Positions 21,521 through 32,366 of a DNA stretch of 64,000 bases are shown here, in pieces. The DNA lies in NCBI GenBank assembly GCA_019787685.1, contig JAHNUO010000005.1, positions 186,001-250,000 on the forward strand, in the 5' to 3' direction. The notes under the pieces are model-generated. The model had not been told where the DNA came from. It searched no databases and saw only the letters and a list, made by a program, of their open reading frames with translations. Origin of the DNA: Chiua virens. Taxonomy: Eukaryota > Basidiomycota > Agaricomycetes > Boletales > Boletaceae. Made by a program: the position numbers and the translations under genes. The first letter of the stretch is position 1, and each line of letters begins with the position of its first letter.

Positions 21521-24500
21521 ATGAGTCGTCCACACCGCTCTTTTGAAAACTTCGCCCTCCTCCAGGCCGCCTCAGAAGGCAACGCCGCCGCCGTACACGA
21601 CGCTCTCGAGGCCGGCGCAGACATCAACGCATCCGACACCTCCGGTCGCAATGTCCTCACTTGCGCCCTCACCGCCGACAGGTACCTTTTCTCTTTTTCT
21701 CTTTAATGCCGCCCTGCTCACCCCTCCCAGATGGGAAACCGTCGACGCGTCAGACGCGTCCTTCATGTCTCCAGACCGTCTCAATGTCATTTGTATCGCG
21801 GCCTCTCACCCCGACATCTCCCTCTTCACCCTCAACGCGCCCCAGGACTCCTATCAACTGACGTGACCCCGCTTGGTATGGCTGCGTGGCTCGACATGCC
21901 CGAGGTCGTCCGGCTCCTGCTCGAGTGCAGCTCTGGCGCCGTGTCTGTCGACGGCATGGACACCGACGGTGCAACGCCCTTGATGTGTAAGTCCGCTTAG
22001 CGCTCGCATCATCCCCTTCCATACACATGCGTCCCTTCTCCACCTTAGATGCCGCGCGTGACTGCAGAATGGAAGTCGTTCAACAATTGGTGGGTGCAAA
22101 GTGGTGTCTTGTTCTGGCGTCATTCGATGACACATTCCATCACAGCTCTCGCACGGTTCTCGCCCTGACCTGAGGGACCGAAACCACCGGTCTTCTATCC
22201 AATTCGCACTGCCTCATCCGTGTGTTCTCTGGACATGTGAACATGCGTTGCGTTGCAATCGTTGGCGCGAATACAAGGTATGGGTTGACACGCGTCTTCC
22301 TATTCTCGCGCAGATCTGACTATGTTTGGGTTAGAACGGCAACAAGGACCTCTTATGCGAGCCTTCTTGCGTCGAGCTCGCTCAGCTATCACCGTATACC
22401 TCCACGTCTCTTACTCTTTTCTCACCCCCTGCCACGGCATTTTCCCCCGAAAATCTTTCTCGCATTACCGACTCGGTTGTAAATGCTGTACTCATCGCCG
22501 ATCTTTCATCGATCTACGCATTGTTGTTTTCACCACAGTCATTCGAACCATCACCCCTGGAAAATAGCCCGGTTCTTGTAAATGTACCCGACGCCGAGGG
22601 ATGGAGCCCCATCCATTACTGCGTCTCTGTACCAAACCCTTCCATCGAAATCCTCGACGCACTCTACCGCGCTGGCGCTGACATCAGTCTGTTTACTACC
22701 TGGGAACATTATACACCACTTCACTGCCTCGCTCGCCTAGCACGCGTCACTGACAAATCAAACTCTGGTCAACTTTTATACCGATTCGCTGTACACCTTA
22801 TTCGCGACCTCCACGCACCCTTGTCTTCCCGAGACAGGAACGAAGAGACTTGTATCCATGTAGCCGCCGAGCATGGCGAATGTATCGATGTGTTGTATGC
22901 TTTTATTGATTGTGACCCAACGGGATCTTGCTGGAATTTACGCAATTCGCGAGGGTAAGTTGTTCGCGTCGTCTCACTTTCGCCTGATAACTCATGATCC
23001 GTTTCAACAGACTTACTGCCTTGGAGGTGGCAAAGCCACACTTCCGCGCGGCTTTTATGACCGAAGGACAGGTGAACCGACCCCAGTCGTCCCAGTCCGA
23101 CCGCACGATTCGCCCAAGCACTGCCATGTCCCTTTCTTCTATCACGTCCCTTACGAATTGGGTTTCTTCTATCAACGCTCCTACACCTCAGGAATCCCGA
23201 GGTCCCTGCGAGTCACCTCCCTCCCGACTTTGACATCAGTACGACGTCTGAACAACTACTAGACAACTTTCAATATCTTTCCGTCGAGGGGCAATTCGTC
23301 CGTGATCATCAAGGATTCAACAAACTTTCGTCCGTCGTTCAGGAGACGAGCCAACTAGGCGACGACGTCTTGGCATATTTCCGAGGCCAAGTTGGCGATG
23401 TCGCCAAGGAACTTCGCAGCACTCGCGAGCTCCTTAATTCCGTTGACCGACAATGGAATGGCGTTTCTCAGGAAGCCGAGGAACAGTTGTCGGCCTCGAC
23501 CCCTGTTCGTTCTCGATTTGTTCGATTGCCGGAACACCACTCGCCCCGAGGTTCTGAAGATTCACAGTCCACGGCTGTGGGCACGGACGCGCCCCTTTTC
23601 AAAGACCACCAAGCGAAAAAATATGTTGACATGGGTGTTCTCACGGAGACCGTTTCACATGCTCTTGAAACTACTTCCACTTCCGGTTCTCGCACAGTCC
23701 CATGGCCCGAGTGGCTCGATACCTTCATTCTCAGTGCAGATTCATCGACTTACAAGGCACACCTTGCAAATTTGATTGAAATAGAGCGGGAGCTCTTCTC
23801 GGGGGATTATGCGAGTTCGATTTCGACCGAGGAGAAACCGCCTTCCAAGGACCACAAGCTCAAGGCGCTGCTCAAGAATTACAAGTTCCATTACAAAGTC
23901 GAGAAAAGCGGCGCTTCGAAGCTCAAAGCATGGTTCAAGAAGAAGATCGTGACGGCCAAACCCCTCAAGTTACAGACGTGTTATGACCTCGATGATCCTC
24001 ACTGCGCGGTCGGAAGGCAAGTGAAGCAAGATATCGAGCAGCCAGCCATCATTGTCACGGACACGGAGGGCATTACATGCCGCTCTCGACCTTCCTTTGC
24101 TTCTTCTGCTTCTGATCTTTCGCTATCCACAATTGGCACCCATTCGATTCAAGTGGGCTTGTCGGCCGCGAGCCGTGATCTATCTGCCATTGATGAAAGT
24201 TTGCATGCGGTAATTTGTTTTTTCCCCATTGGACTTATTCGGGTGCTAATTTTGATGTGCTCCATCAAGATTGATCACCTGATCTCCACCGCGAACCATT
24301 TCATCTCTCGAGCGGAGCGAATAATCAAACGGACACTGAAAGTGAGTGGAGCGAACAGTCTTCCAAGTCTTTCAAGTTAACTTAATTTCCATTCAGGTTC
24401 GAGGGGCCATGGTGGCAAGTCTTCGTACTCGATATCCTCTTGTGAACGATCCGTTTGCTTTTTGGCCTGAGAGCACCACGGGAATGGATCCGTTTGCGCG

Positions 24501-24813
24501 CTCGGATACTTCCGAGCAGTCGCTCTCGTCATCGGGCTTATTTTATCTTGCGCCACCAGAAAATGACCACAGTCCAAGATCTTCGCCCTCTTCCTCTGCG
24601 TTGTCTTCTGTTGTTTCACTGAACTCGACGCTACGGGACGAGGAGGACGAGGATACAAAGGCACTACGCCGGCTCATCTTGCGAAAGATCAGTGCGCAAG
24701 TCGACGGGGCCTATGACGATGTGGATAGAGCCAACACATGGTTGTGCGTTGTCAAAACTGTTCTTCGGGATCTCTCAGCGAGGATATCGCCTTCCTCGAC
24801 GATCGTTTCATGA
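21521..24813 (+). CDS. Ankyrin-repeat protein with C-terminal coiled-coil/basic region
   Basis: Starts MSRPHRSFENFALLQAA. Ankyrin repeats: AVHDALEAGADINASD, VTPLGMAAWLDMPEVVRLLL, ATPLM/YAARDCRMEVVQQL, GWSPIHYCVSVPNPSIEIL, YTPLHCLARLARV and ETCIHVAAEHGECIDVLYAF; the last ends LTALEVAKPH. After a Ser/Pro linker comes a helical part (LLDNFQYLSVEGQFV, VGDVAKELRSTRELL), a basic patch (KLKALLKNYKFHYKVE, KLKAWFKKKIV), a Ser-rich segment and a final helix ending at 24813. No enzyme domain is seen; probably a scaffold protein. Oddity: near 23219-23225 the frame shifts by one base in a CCTCCCTCCC stretch, and dropping one C joins SPP to PDFDISTT. Since both sides are otherwise well preserved, I read it as a probable sequence error. 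Function unknown. Confidence 0.82.
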
Positions 24814-27800
24814 CCGGAACGAACAGCAAGGCAGAAAAAACAAAAACCAAGCATGGGAAGACGAAGGTGTATGTTATTCTGTATGTATATTGTTTTCCTT
24901 ATCATCCTTTTGGTTCTTCGTTGCATATTTTACTTTCCCTCCAATCTCGTCTATGGACGATTTGCATAGAACATTGTTCGTCATTTGGTTCAGTTGAGCG
25001 ATTTGTTTTGTGAATTCCCTGGTCTCGCTGAAAGACTCTTTGCTTTCGATTGTGTTGTTTGTTTGACAGCATCTGTACATATAAAAACGGCACTCCCCCA
25101 TCGATCATACATCCTGTTCGTAGACATCTCCATTGAAATGCACTGTTATTCGTCATGTCACCTCCATTCATCGCATGTGGCTGGGTATGAATATGCTGTG
25201 GAGCTTGCGCCAGCAACCAGGACACTGGGTGAGACAATTCTCAGTAGGTCACCCTATCTGATTTGGGGACAATATGTCGTTGGTTTGATTGTTGATTAGG
25301 ATGCCGTTGGTCCTTCGCCACAACTCACACTCCCGGCAGTTCCCATTGAGCTTACGCTGTCCGTGAACGCATTTTTTGGCAAACCGACCTTTACTGTACA
25401 TGGTAGGAAAGACGGAGAGGGAAGAAGTTGTCCTGTTCACCTACATGCCGACATGTCTCGTCACAGGAATCGAGATCGACAGGACGAGAAGCCTATGGCG
25501 GTAACCGGGTTTTTGGGACCGGAAGGCGGTCCATAGACCGTCGCACGCACACGTCTGGCGCTTCTCACGATGTCCGGTCAGGGTTGAACGAGATATGAAC
25601 TTGTGTGTGTACGACGTGGAGTGGGTTGATATGTCCAGGAATAGGGATAGCCACCATCATACCCTCCCGACTCGGGAATCGGATGACCGAGGTGATGGGC
25701 CTAACGCGTCACTCGGCCACGTTGGCGCAAGTATGTCAGTGCCAGTTTTACCGCTCGCGTCGCCAGTGTTGCCACGTACTGCCACAGTGTCACTGGCACG
25801 CGTTCAGGGATAGGCTGGGTCAAGATTCAACCCTTACCCTGTACATATGGTGAAGCGGGTATACGGCACCACGGGGACGCCCGATAGCGTCCCTTTTTCG
25901 GGGAGCTCTAACTGAGTACGCCAAGGTAGGCTTTTTGACAAAGTTTGGACGTAGACGACGACGATAGATTGGCGGAGAAGCCCGAGAGGTTGCACCGAAA
26001 AACGGTATATGGGTGGGGATAATGAGATGGTGGAATGCGTCGGAGTTGGTGGCGGGGATTTGAACGGTTTGCTGCATGCCAGTGATATGTCGACTTTGGT
26101 TTGATCATCATCTGGAAGGACGGATGAGAGACAATAAAGTTCAGGGCTGCAGTCAGTCAGTGACAGAGTACGCCGACTACGGTGGAGGTTTCCTCACCCT
26201 CCAACCAGGGTTACGGCGCGTAGATAAGTACATAAGCTCGGAGCCTACGCTCGCGGGCCCAGACGATGGTGTCCAAACTCACTGAGTGGGATACATTGCA
26301 GCAAGGTTCGCGTCATCGTTCTCAGAGGGTTGATTCGGATAACCAGCATAGTGATCTAGAATCCATATGTCAAACGGCACCTATGATACTGCATGAGTAA
26401 CCGCTCACGAGGGCCCGGCGGCGGCGGGGAACTTGGACATGGAACCTAAAAATGATACGGAGTCTCGGAGATGCATGGGAGAAAGATGGACATCGTCATC
26501 CTCGAGCAAGGTCACCGGTGGCGCCAAAGTTTGATATATAAAAACTCGAAAAGCGTCTTCTTCTATGATATTTCAGCATTCAAACTTGCACTAGTATTCG
26601 ATCTAACTACATACATGTTTTTCCCGTGACCTGATCGGTGACAAAAATATCAACTTGGCGCCCGCTCAGCCGCTCAGGTGGTCCGAATCGGTATTAATAA
26701 TAGTGATTCTAGCCTAGTAGTTGTTCATCTGATCAGTGATGAAACACCAAGCGCGCGCTCAACTTGTGTGTCGTCGGGGGTATCCAAGGCTGCCGACGAA
26801 GAAAATTTAAGTTGAGATACTCGTATATCCGCAGAAGAGCTCACAACTCGGTTGCAAGTTGCGAGCGCCTGACTTGAAGAGTCAGTGACATAACACACAG
26901 TGCCTGTGCGTCACGAACCGTTCACTCGTCCCGAAAACAAGACGCCAGATTAATGCTGGCGGAGAAAGAAACCCATCGACAGTTGGTACAAGGCTTGTCT
27001 GCCGAGACTGTGGAAGATCCTCCGCAAAGCGAGTCTCAGGACATATCAGGTTCATGTCATCATAGGCGATTCAGATCCGCAAGGGCAGGCGGCCTACCTC
27101 TCGTCGCTCGTTGAGAAGTATGATGTAGCCCTGACTTGGGTATCCCATCAGCCTATCACTAGCAGAGTACACAGCGGGCATCACAAAAAAAAGTTCATCA
27201 GCCTGATCCCGAACATCTCGGTACATCCCTTACCTTTGGGCCACTGGCCCACTTCCAACTACTGCCAGATGCGGGGATATTGGATCACACATTTCATCCC
27301 ACCGAGTGGAGCTCGAATAGAGACTTCTTGCAGAGTTTATTCCCAATGGCTTACTAGTACGAAGATAACTCGGTCGGCCAGTCCAACGAAAAGTCTGGGA
27401 AAGGATGGTCGTGGCTTCTTCACCATCAAGATCGCCTTGTTTGCGCTCCAAGTCCAGCTTCTCGAACGGCAGGGACATTAATATGTGTCCTAGAATGATA
27501 TCTAACTGAACCATACTCCGTAGGTGCACCGTTCTCGTACGACTGTTATCTAAATGTCAGGTAAGCGACGAGATCTCTGCGAGAACGATGCCACTGACCT
27601 CGGTGTCCGTATCCTAGACTCCCAACTCATTGCAGAGAAATCATGAACATGTCTGTAACATTGGCAGTGCATGCCGCGATGTAAGCTCCACTGTTACAGG
27701 CTCATCCTTCGTAGTCGTGAGGGTGGGGTAGGTTCGAGGACCACGAAATTTGGATCGCAGAAGTTAACCTGAGCCGTTCACCGAAGTGAAGTGAGATGCT

Positions 27801-28628
27801 ACATAATTGTTAGATGATCTGCGGTCGTGAGTCCTTGAAATACTTTCGACCTGTTTGCTGCTTGGACCAAGCGTTCACGTTCCAGGGAATCCAGTCACGG
27901 AGTTATTTGCTGATGGGCCGGCAAAATATTCAGAAAAAAGAGCTCGACGACCGCTCATAAGTAGGCGGGATTTAGAAGTCAATACCAAACACTACTGAGT
28001 GGGATACGGTTGCTGTGGACAACGGATATCATACACACTCCGTCACCACAGTAAGGCTGAAACCAGCGTCTGAATCATTGGGTTTCTCACGATTGTCCGG
28101 GGAAGTATTCTTGTTCCTGAACGAACAAACTCGTGATCTGACAACGAGCACACTGACTCGGATGCAGAACAAGAAGTGTTGTGTGGGCCTAGCCCTTCAA
28201 CCAACAGGACTGAAGATCCCAGGCCAGTCTTCCAATATCAAATGCTTAATATTTCAATGTTTGCCATTTCGTGGTAGCTTCCGCCTACCCGTACGCGACG
28301 GTGAAGTTCCCCAAGTCCAAAATGAAGGCTATTGAAAATTTGGGTTAAATTTGATACCCAGCTCAGGCTATAGGTTCCAATAATGATTAGATCGATTTAA
28401 TTATCAACTGGTATGCTCTGCGATCGTGACTCAGTTGGAAGCCATCATGGCAACACCTCATCATGCATCGAACGCTGTCTGATAATTAGCCGCAACTGCG
28501 CAACTAGCCCTCGTAGAGATAGGCGCGCGACTGTCGGCATCGGATCATGACGGCCCATGCAGCAGAAATGCATATGATATGCCATACCCATTGCTTGGGC
28601 AGTTCATTCTGCCACCCTACTGTCCCCC
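24814..28628. other. Gene-poor region, 3.8 kb
   Basis: No convincing gene. Notable scraps: a minus-strand frame 25249-25440 with one C-x-H-G...C-x2-C unit; a 14-bp direct repeat actgagtgggatac near 26283 and 27994; a short + frame from about 26954 with no recognisable domain. The last 100 bp are probably the pectinesterase promoter and 5' UTR. Otherwise nothing. Confidence 0.5.
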
Positions 28629-30210
28629 ATGAAAGGTCTTACACTCACACTCTTTTATCTTTCCATTTTCTTTCAGCTAGCTCTGAGTCTTTCTCCTGCT
28701 TACCTGGCATGTCAGCTTCAGAAAGCTGCTGGAGAGTCAGCACTCACGGGATGCCCCGAAGGAACTCTGTATGTTTCGTCTGCTGATTCGACTGCGAATT
28801 TCAGCAGCGTGCAGGATGCCATTAATTCACTGTGAGTTCTATCATCAGATGATCCAAAGCTTCCTGACATGCAATAGTCCGGATGGGGCCAATGGGTCCA
28901 TTCTTATAGGCGAAGGAAGGTACTACGAGATGATCAACGTGACGCGTTCTGGGCGACTCACATTATTGGTGAGTGTACTTGTGTAAATATTATCGCGGAA
29001 CGCTAAGACATCGCTCAGGGTCAGTTGGACCCCGCTACCGCTTCTGTTCGCGGGGGAAACGCGACCCAACGCAATCTTGTGCACATCTGGAACAGTAAAT
29101 ACGCTGGAAACTCAGGTCTCACAGATGAGGAGACTGCAACGCTCACTGTGTTCCCTCGCCTTGGACCTGTTGATTTCAAAGCTTACAATATCAACTTTGA
29201 AAATCTTGCGGTTAGTCTGTTTCTTGAACTCCAGAGAATTCTGATAGTTGATGCGCTTCTCGTAGGCGAACTACTCTATCGCTCCAGCACTTGTGACTTC
29301 TATCACGTACGCCAATGCATCGTTTTACGGGTGCGCTTTCGCAAGTTGGCAAGACACATGGTACACGGGGTGGGCTGCCAACACGTATGCTGTAGATAGC
29401 ATCATATACGGTCAAACGGACTGTAAGTTTTTCTCTCATTCTGTTTCTACCCTTTTAACGATTCTACCTAGATATCTTTGGATGTGGAACTGCGTATGTC
29501 GCGTTTCGTTGAGTTCCCGGGCATAGCTCATGTTGTACAGCTGGTTCCAATCTGTGACAATTGCTAACCGTGACTGTGGGGGTGGTATCACAGCTTGGAG
29601 AGGGGAGTCCGGTGGAAACGCTGGCGTATACATTGCCGACTCTCGTATCATCCGTGTAAGCTGAGCTCGCCATGTTGTGTTGTCGCCGTGTTCCTGATGT
29701 TAGATCTCTCGTCAAAGTCCCCAGATGCACTTCCGAGCACGGTGACCGATGGAAAATGCTACCTCGGTGACTAACATCCTTCTTTCGAGGGAAATTGACT
29801 AACGACTGGTTAGCGCGCCCGTGGAATGACGTCTCGACTGCCGTTTTTCTCCGCAATCATATGGACGAAAGTATTTCACCCACTGGATTTATTTCATGGA
29901 ATCTGCAGTAAGTTGTTCCAAATCTACTTGGTTCTTCTGTAACTGAGATTCATACGTGTGTTAGACTCGACACCGCACTTCCCTCCACAGTCTACTATGC
30001 AGAATATAACACCACCGGTAAATGCTTTATAAGTATAGTTGTGTGATCACTTCCGCTGAACATGATGTAGGCCCAGGAGGTATTACGACCTCTCGGTCAT
30101 CACAGGACCATATTTTGAGCACTGATGAAGCGAGCCAATTTGGACTCGAACACCTGTTTCACGGAAAGCCGTCATGGATTGACTTTACATACCGACATCA
30201 TACTTCTTGA
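28629..30210 (+). CDS. Pectin methylesterase (carbohydrate esterase family 8)
   Basis: Secreted enzyme that removes methyl groups from plant pectin. Ten exons fit in frame (28629-28831, 28878-28968, 29019-29210, 29266-29422, 29472-29493, 29541-29655, 29718-29766, 29814-29907, 29965-30017, 30071-30210), giving 371 aa, near the usual fungal size. The signal peptide starts MKGLTLTLFYLSIFF. Catalytic marks are present: ASWQDTWYTG (Gln and acid Asp), QTDYIFGCGTAWF (nucleophile Asp) and ARPWND (Arg). Other family blocks: SADSTANFSSVQDAIN, VYIADSRIIR and the C-terminal HGKPSWIDFTY. The fifth exon is only 22 nt. A frame starting at 28547 lies in another register and was not used. Stands alone between gene-poor stretches. 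All catalytic residues are kept, so it is probably active. Confidence 0.95.
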
Positions 30211-32366
30211 GATGCTGATTGCATTGGTTATAATGATACCCCTAGAGAGTACTGGCGGGAGCACAGGTGCCTCATCCATTCACCATTCATGTTGGTAGTA
30301 CTCGTACATCCTAGTATGATCCTACAATTGTGGTACTGATAACTCACTTTCGCAGAGGTAATCAGTTTACTTGAGAAATGCGGACAACCGTTCGCACCGA
30401 CGGTGGCTCAGACCATCCCTCATCCGCTAGTAAGCACTGCTCAGGCTGTAGCTACTTACGTCCCACTGCTTACAATACTTATAACTTGAATGCTCCGGTC
30501 CGAAGGCTACGCTTCTAATGAATAAATGAATTACCTAGACAATAAGTACTACCACAACTCGAGCATAAATAACCAGTATAACCTTCCAGAGATAATAAAT
30601 ATAAAGAGTTGGTATATAATAAATAGCCGAGTGGTACTATCCTTTGTCGAAATCGCTAAACCGTAGGCCTAAAGAGAACTGCATGATTACTTACGATGCT
30701 ACTGTTTGCGTCCATGGCAGTGTTTAGAACAGTCACGTAAACCGTCGGTCCTCCCAACCAAGCCTGAACGCCGAAGCTCGCACTTTTGTATACAAGGATA
30801 AAGACGTTTTGGAGTCATGGATTGAGTGACCTGGGGGTGCGGGATTGGGATTAGGCTGTCATCTACCCCGCTGGCGCCAAGCCCACCATCAATGCATCAT
30901 CGACCGCGGTGTCATCGGCTCTGTCCTCATCGACATCGACCATCCCGGTAGCATAGGGATATGGGACCGAGGCTAGGGTGCCATCTGCCCCGCTGTCATC
31001 AACCGCGCCATCATCAGCAATGGTCTTGGTCAACTCGGAAACCTCGGGTGGCGGGATCGATAATGCATTAGAAGCAGAGTGAGAGCACAAGTAGAGGGAA
31101 GAGTAACATTTTGGATTATGCGAGGATATCTGGGCGAGTGCTTGTGGGCTGCGAGGATGTTTGGAGTGAACGCTTGTTGTTCATGCTTCCCTTTATACAC
31201 GAGAGCACCAGGGATCAATAGGGCATTGACTTGGGTCCTGTTGTGAAAAGCTTAGCCTCCATTCCATACAGGACTGGTGGGGTACCAGGAAAGGACTGAA
31301 TGAAGAGATCGTGAGTCGTAAATTCTCGTAATGGGTGGATCACCCCTGGTTGTAAAGACGGGCACGAACTTAGTTCACTATGTGATATTGAATAGGGCGA
31401 GACACACCTGCCGACTCATCAGACCACGCAGGAAAGTAAGAACAATTACGAGGGCCAACATCACTGAAACATGCTGACCTTGATAATGGAATACAATCCG
31501 TTTTTTGTCATTGGGGAGTGATTATCAAGCATTATCGAGCATGTAGAATGGCATAAAATAGATTATATCACATTGTCAAGGTCAGGATATTTCAGTGATG
31601 AATGTAAGTCTGTATACCGGGCGATGAGTGGCATCAAGGAGGCAGTTGAGATAGAAAGTGAGTTGCGATTAACCTAATAATATGGTTAAAACTGAAAATT
31701 GGAGAGCTTGGAGATTCTCATGAAACACGGATGTGACAGATGTCAAGTCAGTAGGCCAATGGCTGCACTATTCGGCTAACTGTTCCCCCTCGGAGAGAAA
31801 AATGACCGGGATAATTTTGGAACCCGACATACAGCATCGGCGTGTTGACTGGTAGTGTTCCCACCGACAAGGACAGAGACGTTGGTTGATAGGTTATCAT
31901 TCGTCTCAGTGAACAGTGATTTTGAAGCTTAATCGCACACACGCCCTAAGCCGAGTCGACCATATCAGTGTTGGCTGAGCTTTTAATTTTTCCCGTCTAA
32001 CCGCAAGGTATGATAGACCAAGTTAGCAACAACGCTTCCAGAAAGGAGCGGGGATTAATAACTACCAGTATGTCTTCCTTTTTGTCCCGACAAATTCTTG
32101 CCAGTGTTCTTAGAATTCAATGACACATGCGCCCAGGCTCTGAAAGACTCCCTTATCGAGCCATTGACAGTCTAACCCCTTGAGATTCATCACGGAGTTG
32201 CTTTGACAGATTGTCCAAGTTACTAAGTAGTCTTGGGAAAATGGGATGATTAATGCGCGGTCCGGGTACCGTTCCCAGGTTGAACGTGTGACTTTCTTGA
32301 AGCATTGAAAGCCCAGCGTTTGCTGGCAGTTGGAACCTGATACCATCGATCAGACAACTGCATTAG
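30211..32366. other. Intergenic, 2.2 kb, with MITE-like hairpin
   Basis: AT-rich near 30480-30640. A minus frame at 30863-31090 is Asp/Ala-rich and low-complexity, without a domain. The 142-bp inverted-repeat element at 31459-31600 is annotated separately. The end is the probable promoter of the Atg22-like gene. Confidence 0.5.
31459..31600. mobile_element. MITE-like long inverted repeat
   Basis: Two 54-bp arms, 31459-31512 and 31547-31600, are inverted copies with about eleven mismatches. The termini CATCACTGAAA and its complement TTTCAGTGATG are perfect, and a 34-nt loop lies between the arms. No coding capacity. No obvious target-site duplication was seen directly outside the arms. The form fits a short non-autonomous element or a hairpin RNA source; which one cannot be told from one copy. 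Confidence 0.6.

Noticed and set aside
24814..28628. tRNA or other structured RNA genes in the gene-poor stretch
   Set aside because: No T-loop plus anticodon-arm pattern could be found by eye here or elsewhere in the window.
28547..28786. Frame beginning upstream of the pectinesterase start
   Set aside because: It is in a different register from the conserved exons; the frame from 28629 has a signal peptide and joins cleanly to the next exon.
30863..31090. Asp/Ala-rich minus-strand frame
   Set aside because: Low-complexity sequence without recognisable domain or exon partners.
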